DNA from: Gammaproteobacteria bacterium UBA3532
Lineage (GTDB): Bacteria > Pseudomonadota > Gammaproteobacteria > Enterobacterales > UBA3532
Direction of reading: 5' to 3'
NCBI GenBank assembly: GCA_002376965.1
Contig: DFOV01000301.1
Coordinates: 1-5,629, forward strand
Length of the DNA: 5,629 nucleotides
The position numbers and the translations under genes are program-made. How positions within the stretch are numbered: the stretch's first letter is position 1; every line of letters starts with the position of its first letter. This document shows, in pieces, positions 1-5,629 of this stretch. The notes below the pieces were generated by a model. It was given only the letters and a program-made list of their open reading frames with translations. It had not been told where the DNA came from and did not search any database.

Positions 1-129
1 TTCGAATATGGCTTAGGCGCAGAAATAGGCATATCAACCGACAAGCTTCATGCACGTGGTCCCGTTGGGCTTGAGGGACTGACTACTCAGAAGTTCATCG
101 TATTAGGTAATGGCCATATCCGACAATAG
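1..129 (+). CDS. proA: Gamma-glutamyl phosphate reductase, C-terminal end (partial)
   Basis: Frame 1 is open from the first base to a TAG at 127-129 and gives 42 residues of the C-terminus; the start lies outside the window. The segment contains [13 protein letters not shown] followed by [15 protein letters not shown], which closely matches the end of ProA (E. coli has GLGAEVAVST and KLHARGPMGLEALTT, from memory). ProA is the cytoplasmic NADPH-dependent enzyme that reduces gamma-glutamyl phosphate to glutamate semialdehyde in proline synthesis. The active-site cysteine lies upstream of what is visible. The last 20 bases overlap the start of nadD in another frame. ProA directly before nadD fits the Pseudomonas-type gene order rather than the E. 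coli one. Identification rests on a short but very characteristic C-terminal motif. Confidence 0.93.
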   Translation, partial: FEYGLGAEIGISTDKLHARGPVGLEGLTTQKFIVLGNGHIRQ

Positions 130-778
130 CGCAAATGGCGTCGTGATCCTTGGGGGAACATTTGACCCTATTCATTATGGCCATTTAAGACTCGCTGAGG
201 AGCTTCGCCAGGCACTTCCTGTTAGGGAAGTGCGCCTGCTCCCCTGCTTCCAACCTGTTCACCGCGGCCAGCCCGGCGCGACTACTCAACAACGCTTAGA
301 CATGTTAAAACTCGCTGTAGAAGACAGCGAACTTAACATAGATGAAAAGGAAATAGTTCGTTCTGGCCCTTCCTATATGGTTGACACTCTAGATGCTCTG
401 CGGCATGAGCTTGGTGCATCAACGCCCATTATACTTGCTATGGGTACTGATGCTTTCCAAAGTTTGCCTTGTTGGCATGAGTGGGAGCGACTTCTTAGCC
501 AATGCCATATTACCGTTGCGCAGCGACCTGATTACCATACAGGCTCATTACCACCAGCTTTGGAAAGCAAACTTAATACAAGCAAGGTTGAGCAAGCCAA
601 ACAACTAGCCGATTTGCCCTTTGGACGCATATATTTTTACCCCATGACCCCGCTGGCGATATCAGCTACACAGATACGAACCCTGGTCAGCCAACAAAAA
701 AGTTTACGTTTTTTATTGCCGAATAAAGTAGAAAGTTATATTAAGCAACACCAGATATATCATCAGGAGAAATACTAA
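110..778 (+). CDS. nadD: Nicotinate-nucleotide adenylyltransferase
   Basis: This 222-residue cytoplasmic enzyme transfers AMP from ATP to nicotinate mononucleotide, giving deamido-NAD in NAD synthesis. The nucleotidyltransferase signature is clear: GGTFDP at residues 15-20 and HYGH at 22-25 (the HxGH nucleotide-binding motif). A substrate-site stretch [11 protein letters not shown] lies at 84-94, MGTDAFQSL at 111-119 with W122 and W125 nearby, and the ISxTxIR-type motif appears as ISATQIR at 184-190. The C-terminus ([10 protein letters not shown]) is typical of the family, and the length is near the usual value. The ATG at 110 lies inside the end of proA with only a short AGG at 105-107 before it; a GTG at 143 is an alternative but would leave only three residues before the GGTFDP motif, and it has no better ribosome binding site. 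The stop lies one base before rsfS. Function is firm; the exact start is less so. Confidence 0.96.
   Translation: MAISDNSANGVVILGGTFDPIHYGHLRLAEELRQALPVREVRLLPCFQPVHRGQPGATTQQRLDMLKLAVEDSELNIDEKEIVRSGPSYMVDTLDALRHELGASTPIILAMGTDAFQSLPCWHEWERLLSQCHITVAQRPDYHTGSLPPALESKLNTSKVEQAKQLADLPFGRIYFYPMTPLAISATQIRTLVSQQKSLRFLLPNKVESYIKQHQIYHQEKY
765..769 (+). promoter_or_regulatory. Shine-Dalgarno site of rsfS
   Basis: AGGAG lies ten bases before the TTG at 780, within the last codons of nadD. It is one of the two best ribosome binding sites in the window, and it supports the TTG as a genuine start despite the non-AUG codon. The spacing is slightly long but workable. Confidence 0.7.
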
Positions 779-779
779 G

Positions 780-1127
780 TTGACATCACCAGATATAAAA
801 GCCTTTGTCATCGACAAACTTGAAGGAATGAAAGCCAACCATATCGAATCACTGGATGTAAGTAAGCTTACCAGCATTACAGACACCATGATTATTGCTA
901 GCGGAACCTCTACCCGACATGTGAAGTCTATAGCCAACTACTTGGTTGAAGAGGCAAAAGCAGCTGGTATGAGTGTACTCGGGGTAGAAGGTCAGGACGG
1001 CAGCGAATGGGTACTGGTCGATATGACCGATGTTATTGTTCACGTTATGCTACCTCAATCTCGAGAGTTTTATCAGCTGGAAAAGCTGTGGGATGCCAAG
1101 CTCGTAAATCAGGCTCATGAAAATTAA
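780..1127 (+). CDS. rsfS: Ribosomal silencing factor RsfS (DUF143/YbeB/Iojap family)
   Basis: RsfS binds ribosomal protein uL14 on the large subunit and blocks joining of the subunits, which lowers translation in stationary phase or starvation. The 115-residue product has the family's conserved elements: SITD at residues 32-35, GTSTRHV at 42-48, LGVEGQ at 67-72, W77 followed by VLVD, DVIVHVM at 84-90 and LEKLW at 100-104. The TTG start keeps the N-terminal segment [10 protein letters not shown], which aligns with the family (E. coli has LQDFVIDKID, from memory). The next ATG, at 828, would remove this helix. A good AGGAG precedes the TTG. The gene starts one base after nadD ends and overlaps rlmH by 11 bases, so all three are probably cotranslated. 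The last residues, KLVNQAHEN, extend past the usual end at LEKLW. Confidence 0.95.
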   Translation: MTSPDIKAFVIDKLEGMKANHIESLDVSKLTSITDTMIIASGTSTRHVKSIANYLVEEAKAAGMSVLGVEGQDGSEWVLVDMTDVIVHVMLPQSREFYQLEKLWDAKLVNQAHEN

Positions 1128-1587
1128 GCTACTCGCTGTTGGTAAAAAGATGCCCGCATGGGTTAGCGAAGGCTTTGATGAATACGCCAAGCGCTTTCCC
1201 AGAGATTGTAAGTTAGAGCTAGTTGAAATTAACGCTGGTAAACGTGGAAAAAATGCGCCCCTTGCGCGCATAAAAGAAGCGGAAGGCGAAAGCATCTTGC
1301 AACAGATAAAACCAACAGATTGGGTCGTCGTGTTAGACGTACAAGGTAAAAACTGGTCTACGGAGCGGCTGTCCGAATATATGAAAGAATGGATGCATAA
1401 GGGCGTTGACATATGCTTGCTGGTAGGCGGCCCTGAAGGGTTGTCGGATGCGTGCTACGAAAGAGCCAATCAGCGCTGGTCGCTATCCAACCTAACGCTT
1501 CCCCACCCAATGGTTCGGGTGATTCTGGCCGAAGCCCTATACCGTGGCTGGTCATTAATGGCCAACCACCCTTACCACCGCGCATGA
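1117..1587 (+). CDS. rlmH: 23S rRNA (pseudouridine-1915-N3)-methyltransferase RlmH
   Basis: RlmH is a small SPOUT-class methyltransferase that uses S-adenosylmethionine to methylate pseudouridine 1915 in helix 69 of 23S rRNA, acting on assembled 70S ribosomes. The 156-residue protein is almost the family's usual length and is conserved throughout: [13 protein letters not shown] at the start, GKRGKN at residues 41-46, the cofactor-binding GGPEGLS at 104-110, SLTLPHP-type [12 protein letters not shown] at 124-135, EALYRGW at 139-145 and the C-terminal NHPYHRA. The last two blocks form the trefoil knot and active site. The ATG at 1117 lies inside the 3' end of rsfS, with only an AGG at 1111-1113 upstream, so it may depend on translational coupling. 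The stop codon shares bases with the mrdA start (ATGA). Identification is firm. Confidence 0.97.
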   Translation: MKIKLLAVGKKMPAWVSEGFDEYAKRFPRDCKLELVEINAGKRGKNAPLARIKEAEGESILQQIKPTDWVVVLDVQGKNWSTERLSEYMKEWMHKGVDICLLVGGPEGLSDACYERANQRWSLSNLTLPHPMVRVILAEALYRGWSLMANHPYHRA

Positions 1588-3428
1588 TTCCTGATCCACG
1601 CAACCCGATTAAAGATCATATTAGTGAAACCTCGCTGTTTGTCACTCGAACGGTGGTGGCTTTTTTGCTGGTTGTTCTTATGTTGGGTGGTTTGGTGGTT
1701 CGGCTCGTTTATCTTCAGATAGTAAAACACGAAAACTATGAAACACTATCTGAAAAAAACCGCATTAGTATTATTCCAGAAGCACCAACACGCGGGCTAA
1801 TTTACGATAGAAATGGTGTATTACTGGCCGATAACTTACCAAGCTTTAGCCTGGAACTAATACCAGAGCAAATCAAAAGCTTTGATCAAACATTAGCTCT
1901 AATTAAGGAGCTTATCAACGTTAGTGACGACGATGTTGAAAACTATCACAAGCTACGTAAACGGGAACGGCGGTTTAAAAAAATCCCTCTGAAGCGAAAA
2001 CTTACCGAACAGGAAGTGGCGGTAATATCTGTCAACCAGCATGCCTTAGATGGTGTGTATATTGAAGCGCGGTTGCAGCGCCATTATCCATTCGGATTGG
2101 CTATGGCTCATGTGCTCGGCTATGTCGGACGAATCAATGTCGAAGAACTAGCCCGATTGCCTGAAGCCCAATATCGAGCAAGTCGCTATATTGGAAAAAT
2201 CGGTTTGGAAAAACACTACGAATCGATACTTCACGGCGATGTGGGCTATAACAAAGTAGAAACCGACGCACTCGGCCGCGTAATTCGCATCCTCGAAAAA
2301 ACACCACCAGTTCCTGGAAACAACCTCTACTTGCACCTTGATAGCGACTTACAGCTCGCAACAGAAGGGGCTTTAGCTGGCAGGCGCGGTGCTGTGGTCG
2401 CCATCGACCCTGAAAATGGTGCGGTGCTGGCACTGGTCAGTAACCCTAGTTTCGATCCCAACCTTTTTGTTAATGGTATTGATACCAAAACCTACAGTCA
2501 GCTAAGAGATGATCCAGACATGCCACTGTTTAATAGGGCATTACGTGGGCGCTATGCGCCGGGCTCCACAATCAAACCCGCGCTGGCATTCTTGGGATTA
2601 CAACATGGAGTAATCACGCCAAGCTGGGAAATCATGGACCCAGGCTGGTATAGCTTACCCAATGACGATCATCGTTACCGTGACTGGAAAAAGTGGGGAC
2701 ACGGCAAAGTCGACCTGGAAACGGCCATTGTTCAGTCCTGCGATACCTACTACTATGAGCTGGCGTATCGTCTTGGCATCGATAGAATGCATAAAGGGAT
2801 GTCTATGTTTGGCTTTGGCACCAAAACCGGCCTTGATATTGGCGAAGAAGCCAGCGGTATCATGCCTTCACGAGACTGGAAGCGTGGCGCTAAACAAGAA
2901 CCGTGGTATCCAGGCGAAACACTGATTACAGGCATTGGCCAGGGGTTCTGGACAGCCACCCCACTCCAAATTGCGTTGCATACCGCGATTCTCAGTCATC
3001 ATGGCGTTGGTTACAAACCACAGCTTTTAGCATCATACGAAACCAGCGAGCAATTCTTTCACCGAGAAAAGGTTCCCCTCGATCCCATATCAACACAAGA
3101 CGATCCGAATTGGACTATCGTCCTTGAAGGCATGCGTAAAGTTGTTCATGGATTGCGTGGAACCGCTCGTACGGCATTTCAGGGTTCTAAGTATGTAGCA
3201 GGGGGAAAAACGGGAACAGCACAAGTCATAAGCATTGCCCAAGACGAAGAGTATGACGAAGAAAAGATTGCCCTGCGCCACCGAGATAATGCCCTGTTTG
3301 TTGGCTTCGCACCCTACGATAATCCAAAGATAGCTGTGTCGGTTATTATCGAAAATGCTGGACATGGCGGCTCTGAAGCTGCACCTGTCGCGAAACAGGT
3401 AATCGATCACTATTTACTTAGACCTTAG
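1584..3428 (+). CDS. mrdA: Penicillin-binding protein 2, elongasome transpeptidase
   Basis: PBP2 is the class B transpeptidase that cross-links new peptidoglycan during elongation, anchored in the inner membrane with its catalytic domain in the periplasm. With the ATG at 1584 it has 614 residues (E. coli about 633). A short cytoplasmic end is followed by one membrane segment at about 23-46, the pedestal domain with RGLIYDRNG at 70-78, and the transpeptidase domain from about 265. The active site is complete: STIK at 328-331 with nucleophile S328 and K331, SCD at 385-387 (the SxN position, where PBP2 proteins often have Asp), and KTGTAQ at 542-547. [11 protein letters not shown] at 364-374 is typical of PBP2 and argues against FtsI. 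The frame is open back to 1452, but that stretch encodes rlmH in another frame and shows no PBP2 similarity, so the ATGA junction start is preferred. There is no clear ribosome binding site, which suggests coupling to rlmH. It pairs with RodA, encoded next. Confidence 0.97.
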   Translation: MIPDPRNPIKDHISETSLFVTRTVVAFLLVVLMLGGLVVRLVYLQIVKHENYETLSEKNRISIIPEAPTRGLIYDRNGVLLADNLPSFSLELIPEQIKSFDQTLALIKELINVSDDDVENYHKLRKRERRFKKIPLKRKLTEQEVAVISVNQHALDGVYIEARLQRHYPFGLAMAHVLGYVGRINVEELARLPEAQYRASRYIGKIGLEKHYESILHGDVGYNKVETDALGRVIRILEKTPPVPGNNLYLHLDSDLQLATEGALAGRRGAVVAIDPENGAVLALVSNPSFDPNLFVNGIDTKTYSQLRDDPDMPLFNRALRGRYAPGSTIKPALAFLGLQHGVITPSWEIMDPGWYSLPNDDHRYRDWKKWGHGKVDLETAIVQSCDTYYYELAYRLGIDRMHKGMSMFGFGTKTGLDIGEEASGIMPSRDWKRGAKQEPWYPGETLITGIGQGFWTATPLQIALHTAILSHHGVGYKPQLLASYETSEQFFHREKVPLDPISTQDDPNWTIVLEGMRKVVHGLRGTARTAFQGSKYVAGGKTGTAQVISIAQDEEYDEEKIALRHRDNALFVGFAPYDNPKIAVSVIIENAGHGGSEAAPVAKQVIDHYLLRP

Positions 3429-3433
3429 CCTAT

Positions 3434-4558
3434 ATGTTTGATCTACCTCGTGCCAATACCCACAAAGAGCGCAATAACATTCTATGGCGTCTGCATATTG
3501 ATTTACCGCTGCTATTTGGCCTTATTGTCCTGCTAAGTATCGGTTTGGCTGTGCTGTTCAGTGCCGTCGGAGGAGAAACCGATCAAGTCGTTAAACAAGC
3601 TATACGTATCGCGTTAGCACTACTCGCAATGTTTGTCGTTGCTCAAGTCCCCCCAAGAGTTATGCAGCTATGGGCAATATGGCTATTTCTATTCGGCCTC
3701 ATTTTATTAGTGCTAGTTATAGTGATGGGCGATGTAGGCAAAGGTGCTCAGCGTTGGCTTAAGTTTGGAGGCTTTAGATTTCAGCCATCAGAACTTATGA
3801 AGCTTGCTGTTCCCCTCGCTGCAGCCTGGTATTTTAGTGATAAGGCCCTGCCTCCGAGGATACTACCGCTCATTCTTGGCTTTATTCTTATTATCACCCC
3901 AACCCTCCTCATTGCAGCGCAGCCCGATCTTGGAACCTCACTACTTATCTGCAGTTCAGGTATCTTTGTCATATTTTTAGCGGGCATTAGCTGGCGTATC
4001 ATTGGCTTTTTGGCTGGCTCTTTAGCGGCCTTTCTACCCATTCTATGGTTTTTCCTGATGCACGAATACCAGAAGCAGCGGGTTAGAACTCTATTTAACC
4101 CTGAAGCTGATCCATTGGGTAGTGGCTACCATATTATCCAATCAAAAATAGCGATCGGCTCTGGCGGCCTAATGGGGAAAGGTTGGTTAAATGGCACTCA
4201 ATCACGCCTGGATTTTCTACCCGAGCGAACCACTGACTTTATTTTTTCAGTATTTTGTGAAGAGTTTGGCCTGATAGGTGTGCTGGTGCTTTTAACCATC
4301 TACATATTCGTTATTGCACGCGGACTATACATCGCAACCCAAGCGCAAGATACCTTCACTCGCTTGCTCGCAGGCAGCATTACTCTGACGTTTTTTGTTT
4401 ATCTTTTTGTAAATATTGGTATGGTTATAGGCATTCTACCGGTAGTCGGTCTGCCATTGCCGCTAATTAGCTGGGGTGGAACATCCTTGATAACGATGCT
4501 GGTAAGTTTCGGTATTCTCATGTCAATTCATACACACCGTCAATTACTCTCAAAATAG
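3434..4558 (+). CDS. mrdB: RodA, SEDS-family peptidoglycan glycosyltransferase
   Basis: RodA polymerises glycan strands from lipid II in the inner membrane and works as a complex with PBP2. The 374-residue product (E. coli 370) is a polytopic membrane protein with about ten hydrophobic segments. Conserved SEDS features are visible: GAQRWL at residues 104-109, FQPSE at 116-120, AAQPDLGTS at 161-169, the long loop from about 213 with NPEADPLGSGYH and QSKIAIGSGG, and FLPERTTDFIF at 261-271, in which D268 matches the catalytic Asp (D262 in E. coli). The C-terminal GILPVVGLPLPLIS and SIHTHR are typical of RodA rather than FtsW. W347 occupies the place of the Tyr I expect in the SYGG motif. The gene begins five bases after mrdA with no recognisable ribosome binding site, so translation probably depends on ribosomes finishing mrdA, which would help keep the two partners in proportion. 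Confidence 0.97.
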   Translation: MFDLPRANTHKERNNILWRLHIDLPLLFGLIVLLSIGLAVLFSAVGGETDQVVKQAIRIALALLAMFVVAQVPPRVMQLWAIWLFLFGLILLVLVIVMGDVGKGAQRWLKFGGFRFQPSELMKLAVPLAAAWYFSDKALPPRILPLILGFILIITPTLLIAAQPDLGTSLLICSSGIFVIFLAGISWRIIGFLAGSLAAFLPILWFFLMHEYQKQRVRTLFNPEADPLGSGYHIIQSKIAIGSGGLMGKGWLNGTQSRLDFLPERTTDFIFSVFCEEFGLIGVLVLLTIYIFVIARGLYIATQAQDTFTRLLAGSITLTFFVYLFVNIGMVIGILPVVGLPLPLISWGGTSLITMLVSFGILMSIHTHRQLLSK

Positions 4559-4570
4559 CAAATATGGATA

Positions 4571-4576
4571 AAAGGA
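4571..4576 (+). promoter_or_regulatory. Shine-Dalgarno site that decides the mltB start
   Basis: AAAGGA lies eight bases before the ATG at 4585. The alternative ATG at 4564 lies upstream of this site and is preceded only by A-rich sequence with no purine core, so this site favours the downstream start. Confidence 0.7.
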
Positions 4577-4584
4577 CAATATTC

Positions 4585-4635
4585 ATGCGTACACTTTTAT
4601 GTATTCTCATGCTTCTAACTTGTACAAGTCATGCC
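4585..4635 (+). other. Predicted signal peptide of the MltB-family protein
   Basis: The first 17 codons encode an Arg at position 2, a hydrophobic core (LLCILMLL) and a C-region TCTSHA that fits signal peptidase I cleavage between A17 and N18. C13 is preceded by L-L-T. The Thr just before the Cys breaks the usual lipobox rule of Gly, Ala or Ser there. The call is a reading of the residues, not a program prediction. Confidence 0.6.
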
Positions 4636-5541
4636 AACGAGTATAGCCACCAATTTGCTGTTGAGTATCAGAAAAAATATGGCGGTGATATCGAAAAAAT
4701 TGCCGCCATCATCGATAAAGCCGAATACAAACAAACTATTATTGACGCTATCACCCGCCCTGCCGAAGGCAAACCATGGCACGAATATCAGCATATTTTT
4801 ATCTCCAATAAACGAGTAAAGGCTGGTCTCAAATTTTGGAAAAAACATCAAGCCACGCTGGAACGAGCGGAAAAGCAATTTAATGTGCCTCAAGAAATCA
4901 TTGTCGCCATTATTGGAGTTGAGACCTATTACGGGCAGCTGGCGGGTTCGTGGAGCCCACTCGACGCACTATACACATTAGGTTTTTTCTACGAACGGCG
5001 AAAAGACTTTTTCCGCTCAGAACTGGAACACTTGCTCAAACTGGTCGAGGAAGAATCTCTTGATCTTAAAAACATGAAGAGCTCCTATGCTGGGGCTATG
5101 GGGTATGGCCAGTTTATACCGAGTAGCTATCGCCACTATGCCATCGATTTTGATGGTGATGGTAAACGCGATCTTATTAATAACCCGGTTGATGCGATAG
5201 GAAGCGTGGCAAACTACTTTGCGGAGCATGGCTGGAAGGTGGGACAACCAGTAATGTCACCAACCATTTATACTCACAAGAACCCAGAAACAATTGCCGA
5301 AAAAGGCATCAAACCGCATACCGCTGTCAAAGAGCTTAACCAGCAGGGCATTCATAACATCATCCCTATAGCGCCAGATAATGAAGCATCATTAATTAAA
5401 TATGAATACCCTGATCACAACGAGTATTGGATGGGTTTTAATAACTTCTATGTGATAACACGTTACAACCGCAGTCCTCTTTATGCTCGCTCTGTTTACT
5501 CATTAAGTATTGCGTTAAAACAGGCCTATGTCGCTCAATAA
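4585..5541 (+). CDS. mltB: Lytic murein transglycosylase B family (GH103, SLT_2)
   Basis: The enzyme cleaves the MurNAc-GlcNAc bond in periplasmic peptidoglycan and leaves 1,6-anhydro-MurNAc ends, for wall remodelling. From the ATG at 4585 it has 318 residues (325 from the ATG at 4564); the downstream start is chosen for its AAAGGA site. Residues 1-17 look like a signal peptide with probable cleavage after SHA. The GH103 catalytic block is clear: IIGVETYYG with E113 matching the catalytic Glu of MltB/Slt35 (E162 in E. coli), then SYAGAMGYGQFIPSSY at 167-182. An EF-hand-like calcium loop, DFDGDGKRD, follows at 188-196, then NPVDAIGSVANYF. The C-terminal YWMGFNNFYVITRYN is also typical. The E. 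coli protein is a lipoprotein; here a Cys follows LLT, a poor lipobox, so a soluble form is likely and sltB may be the better name. Its position next to rodA suggests a role in elongation; the end overlaps the next gene. Confidence 0.94.
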   Translation: MRTLLCILMLLTCTSHANEYSHQFAVEYQKKYGGDIEKIAAIIDKAEYKQTIIDAITRPAEGKPWHEYQHIFISNKRVKAGLKFWKKHQATLERAEKQFNVPQEIIVAIIGVETYYGQLAGSWSPLDALYTLGFFYERRKDFFRSELEHLLKLVEEESLDLKNMKSSYAGAMGYGQFIPSSYRHYAIDFDGDGKRDLINNPVDAIGSVANYFAEHGWKVGQPVMSPTIYTHKNPETIAEKGIKPHTAVKELNQQGIHNIIPIAPDNEASLIKYEYPDHNEYWMGFNNFYVITRYNRSPLYARSVYSLSIALKQAYVAQ

Positions 5542-5629
5542 AGCCCTTTATTTATCTTTCGTTCATGTGACTATCTTTTGGTTGCTGGTCTTCACCCAAG
5601 GGTGCAGCACATCCAAACACCAGGTTGAA
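5528..5629 (+). CDS. rlpA: Lipoprotein N-terminus, probably septal-ring lytic transglycosylase RlpA (partial)
   Basis: An ATG at 5528, inside the end of mltB in another frame, opens a frame that runs to the window edge (34 codons, no stop). It encodes a lipoprotein signal peptide: K5 in the n-region, a hydrophobic stretch from about residue 7 to 22, and a lipobox TQGC with C26 as the likely lipidated cysteine. STS follows, so there is no Asp at +2 and outer-membrane sorting is expected. In Pseudomonas-type clusters the gene after mltB/sltB1 is rlpA, a lipoprotein that cuts naked glycan strands; in E. coli rlpA follows mrdB. None of the catalytic double-psi barrel domain or the SPOR domain is within the window, so the name rests on position and the lipobox. 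The start has only a weak AGG at 5522-5524 and overlaps mltB by 14 bases, which suggests coupled translation. Confidence 0.72.
   Translation, partial: MSLNKALYLSFVHVTIFWLLVFTQGCSTSKHQVE

Noticed and set aside
385..400. Search for small genes or regulatory RNA between or inside the genes, including nested frames in nadD such as that at 393-608
   Set aside because: Intergenic gaps are at most 26 bases, and the nested frames have no conserved features, so nothing is supported.
780..799. TTGACA at 780-785 followed by TATAAA at 794-799, resembling a sigma-70 promoter
   Set aside because: The two boxes are only 8 bases apart, far below the usual 16-18, and they coincide with the rsfS start codon and coding sequence.
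1150..1163. Short inverted repeat around CCCGCATGGG in rlmH as a possible hairpin
   Set aside because: The stem is only three pairs, with no T-run, and it encodes the conserved KMPAW segment; no terminator is supported.
1050..1412. 120-codon open frame on the - strand
   Set aside because: It lies opposite rsfS and rlmH, both strongly conserved, and its translation shows no recognisable domain.
2134..2433. 99-codon open frame on the - strand inside mrdA
   Set aside because: It is antisense to a well-conserved part of PBP2, has no ribosome binding site I can see, and its Arg- and Cys-rich translation looks like a coding shadow.
2736..2744. SCD instead of SxN in PBP2 as a possible active-site defect
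   Set aside because: Asp at the third position is usual in PBP2 (E. coli has SAD), so this is a normal family feature.
2662..2925. 87-codon + strand frame nested in mrdA
   Set aside because: It lies in a shifted frame within the conserved transpeptidase domain and its translation is low in recognisable structure.
3090..3410. 106-codon open frame on the - strand opposite the mrdA 3' end
   Set aside because: It is antisense to the KTG region of PBP2 and has no family resemblance; treated as a shadow.

Overview
This is a tightly packed stretch of chromosomal housekeeping genes, all on the + strand: the tail of proA, then nadD, rsfS, rlmH, mrdA (PBP2), mrdB (rodA), an mltB-family lytic transglycosylase, and the first 34 codons of a lipoprotein gene that is probably rlpA. 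The proteins most resemble gammaproteobacterial homologues. The order proA-nadD-rsfS-rlmH-mrdA-rodA-sltB/mltB-rlpA is, from memory, the Pseudomonas-type arrangement; in Escherichia coli, lptE-holA precede nadD and no mltB lies between rodA and rlpA. I infer a non-enteric gammaproteobacterium, perhaps a marine or Cellvibrio/Pseudomonas-like lineage. The base composition looks fairly balanced, and the species cannot be named from this window.

Layout: 1-129 is the proA 3' end. It overlaps nadD (110-778; NAD synthesis), which is followed after one base by rsfS (780-1127; ribosome silencing factor, TTG start). rsfS overlaps rlmH (1117-1587; 23S rRNA pseudouridine methyltransferase). rlmH overlaps mrdA (1584-3428) in an ATGA junction. 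mrdB (3434-4558) follows after 5 bases. mltB (best start 4585, end 5541) follows after 26 bases. The partial lipoprotein gene starts at 5528, inside the mltB end. No gap exceeds 26 bases, so there is no room for a conventional terminator or RNA gene between the genes, and I found no tRNA, rRNA, CRISPR array, insertion sequence or notable repeat.

Function: PBP2 and RodA form the transpeptidase/glycosyltransferase pair of the elongasome that builds the lateral cell wall. MltB, and RlpA if correctly identified, cut glycan strands, so synthesis and remodelling enzymes sit together. The upstream genes tie this to NAD supply, ribosome activity under starvation and ribosome maturation. The junctions suggest one transcript with translational coupling.

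I see no previously undescribed system. The points worth a second look are modest: the non-AUG start of rsfS, the false 5' extension of mrdA, the start and export route of the MltB protein, a Tyr-to-Trp difference in RodA, and the run of overlapping genes.
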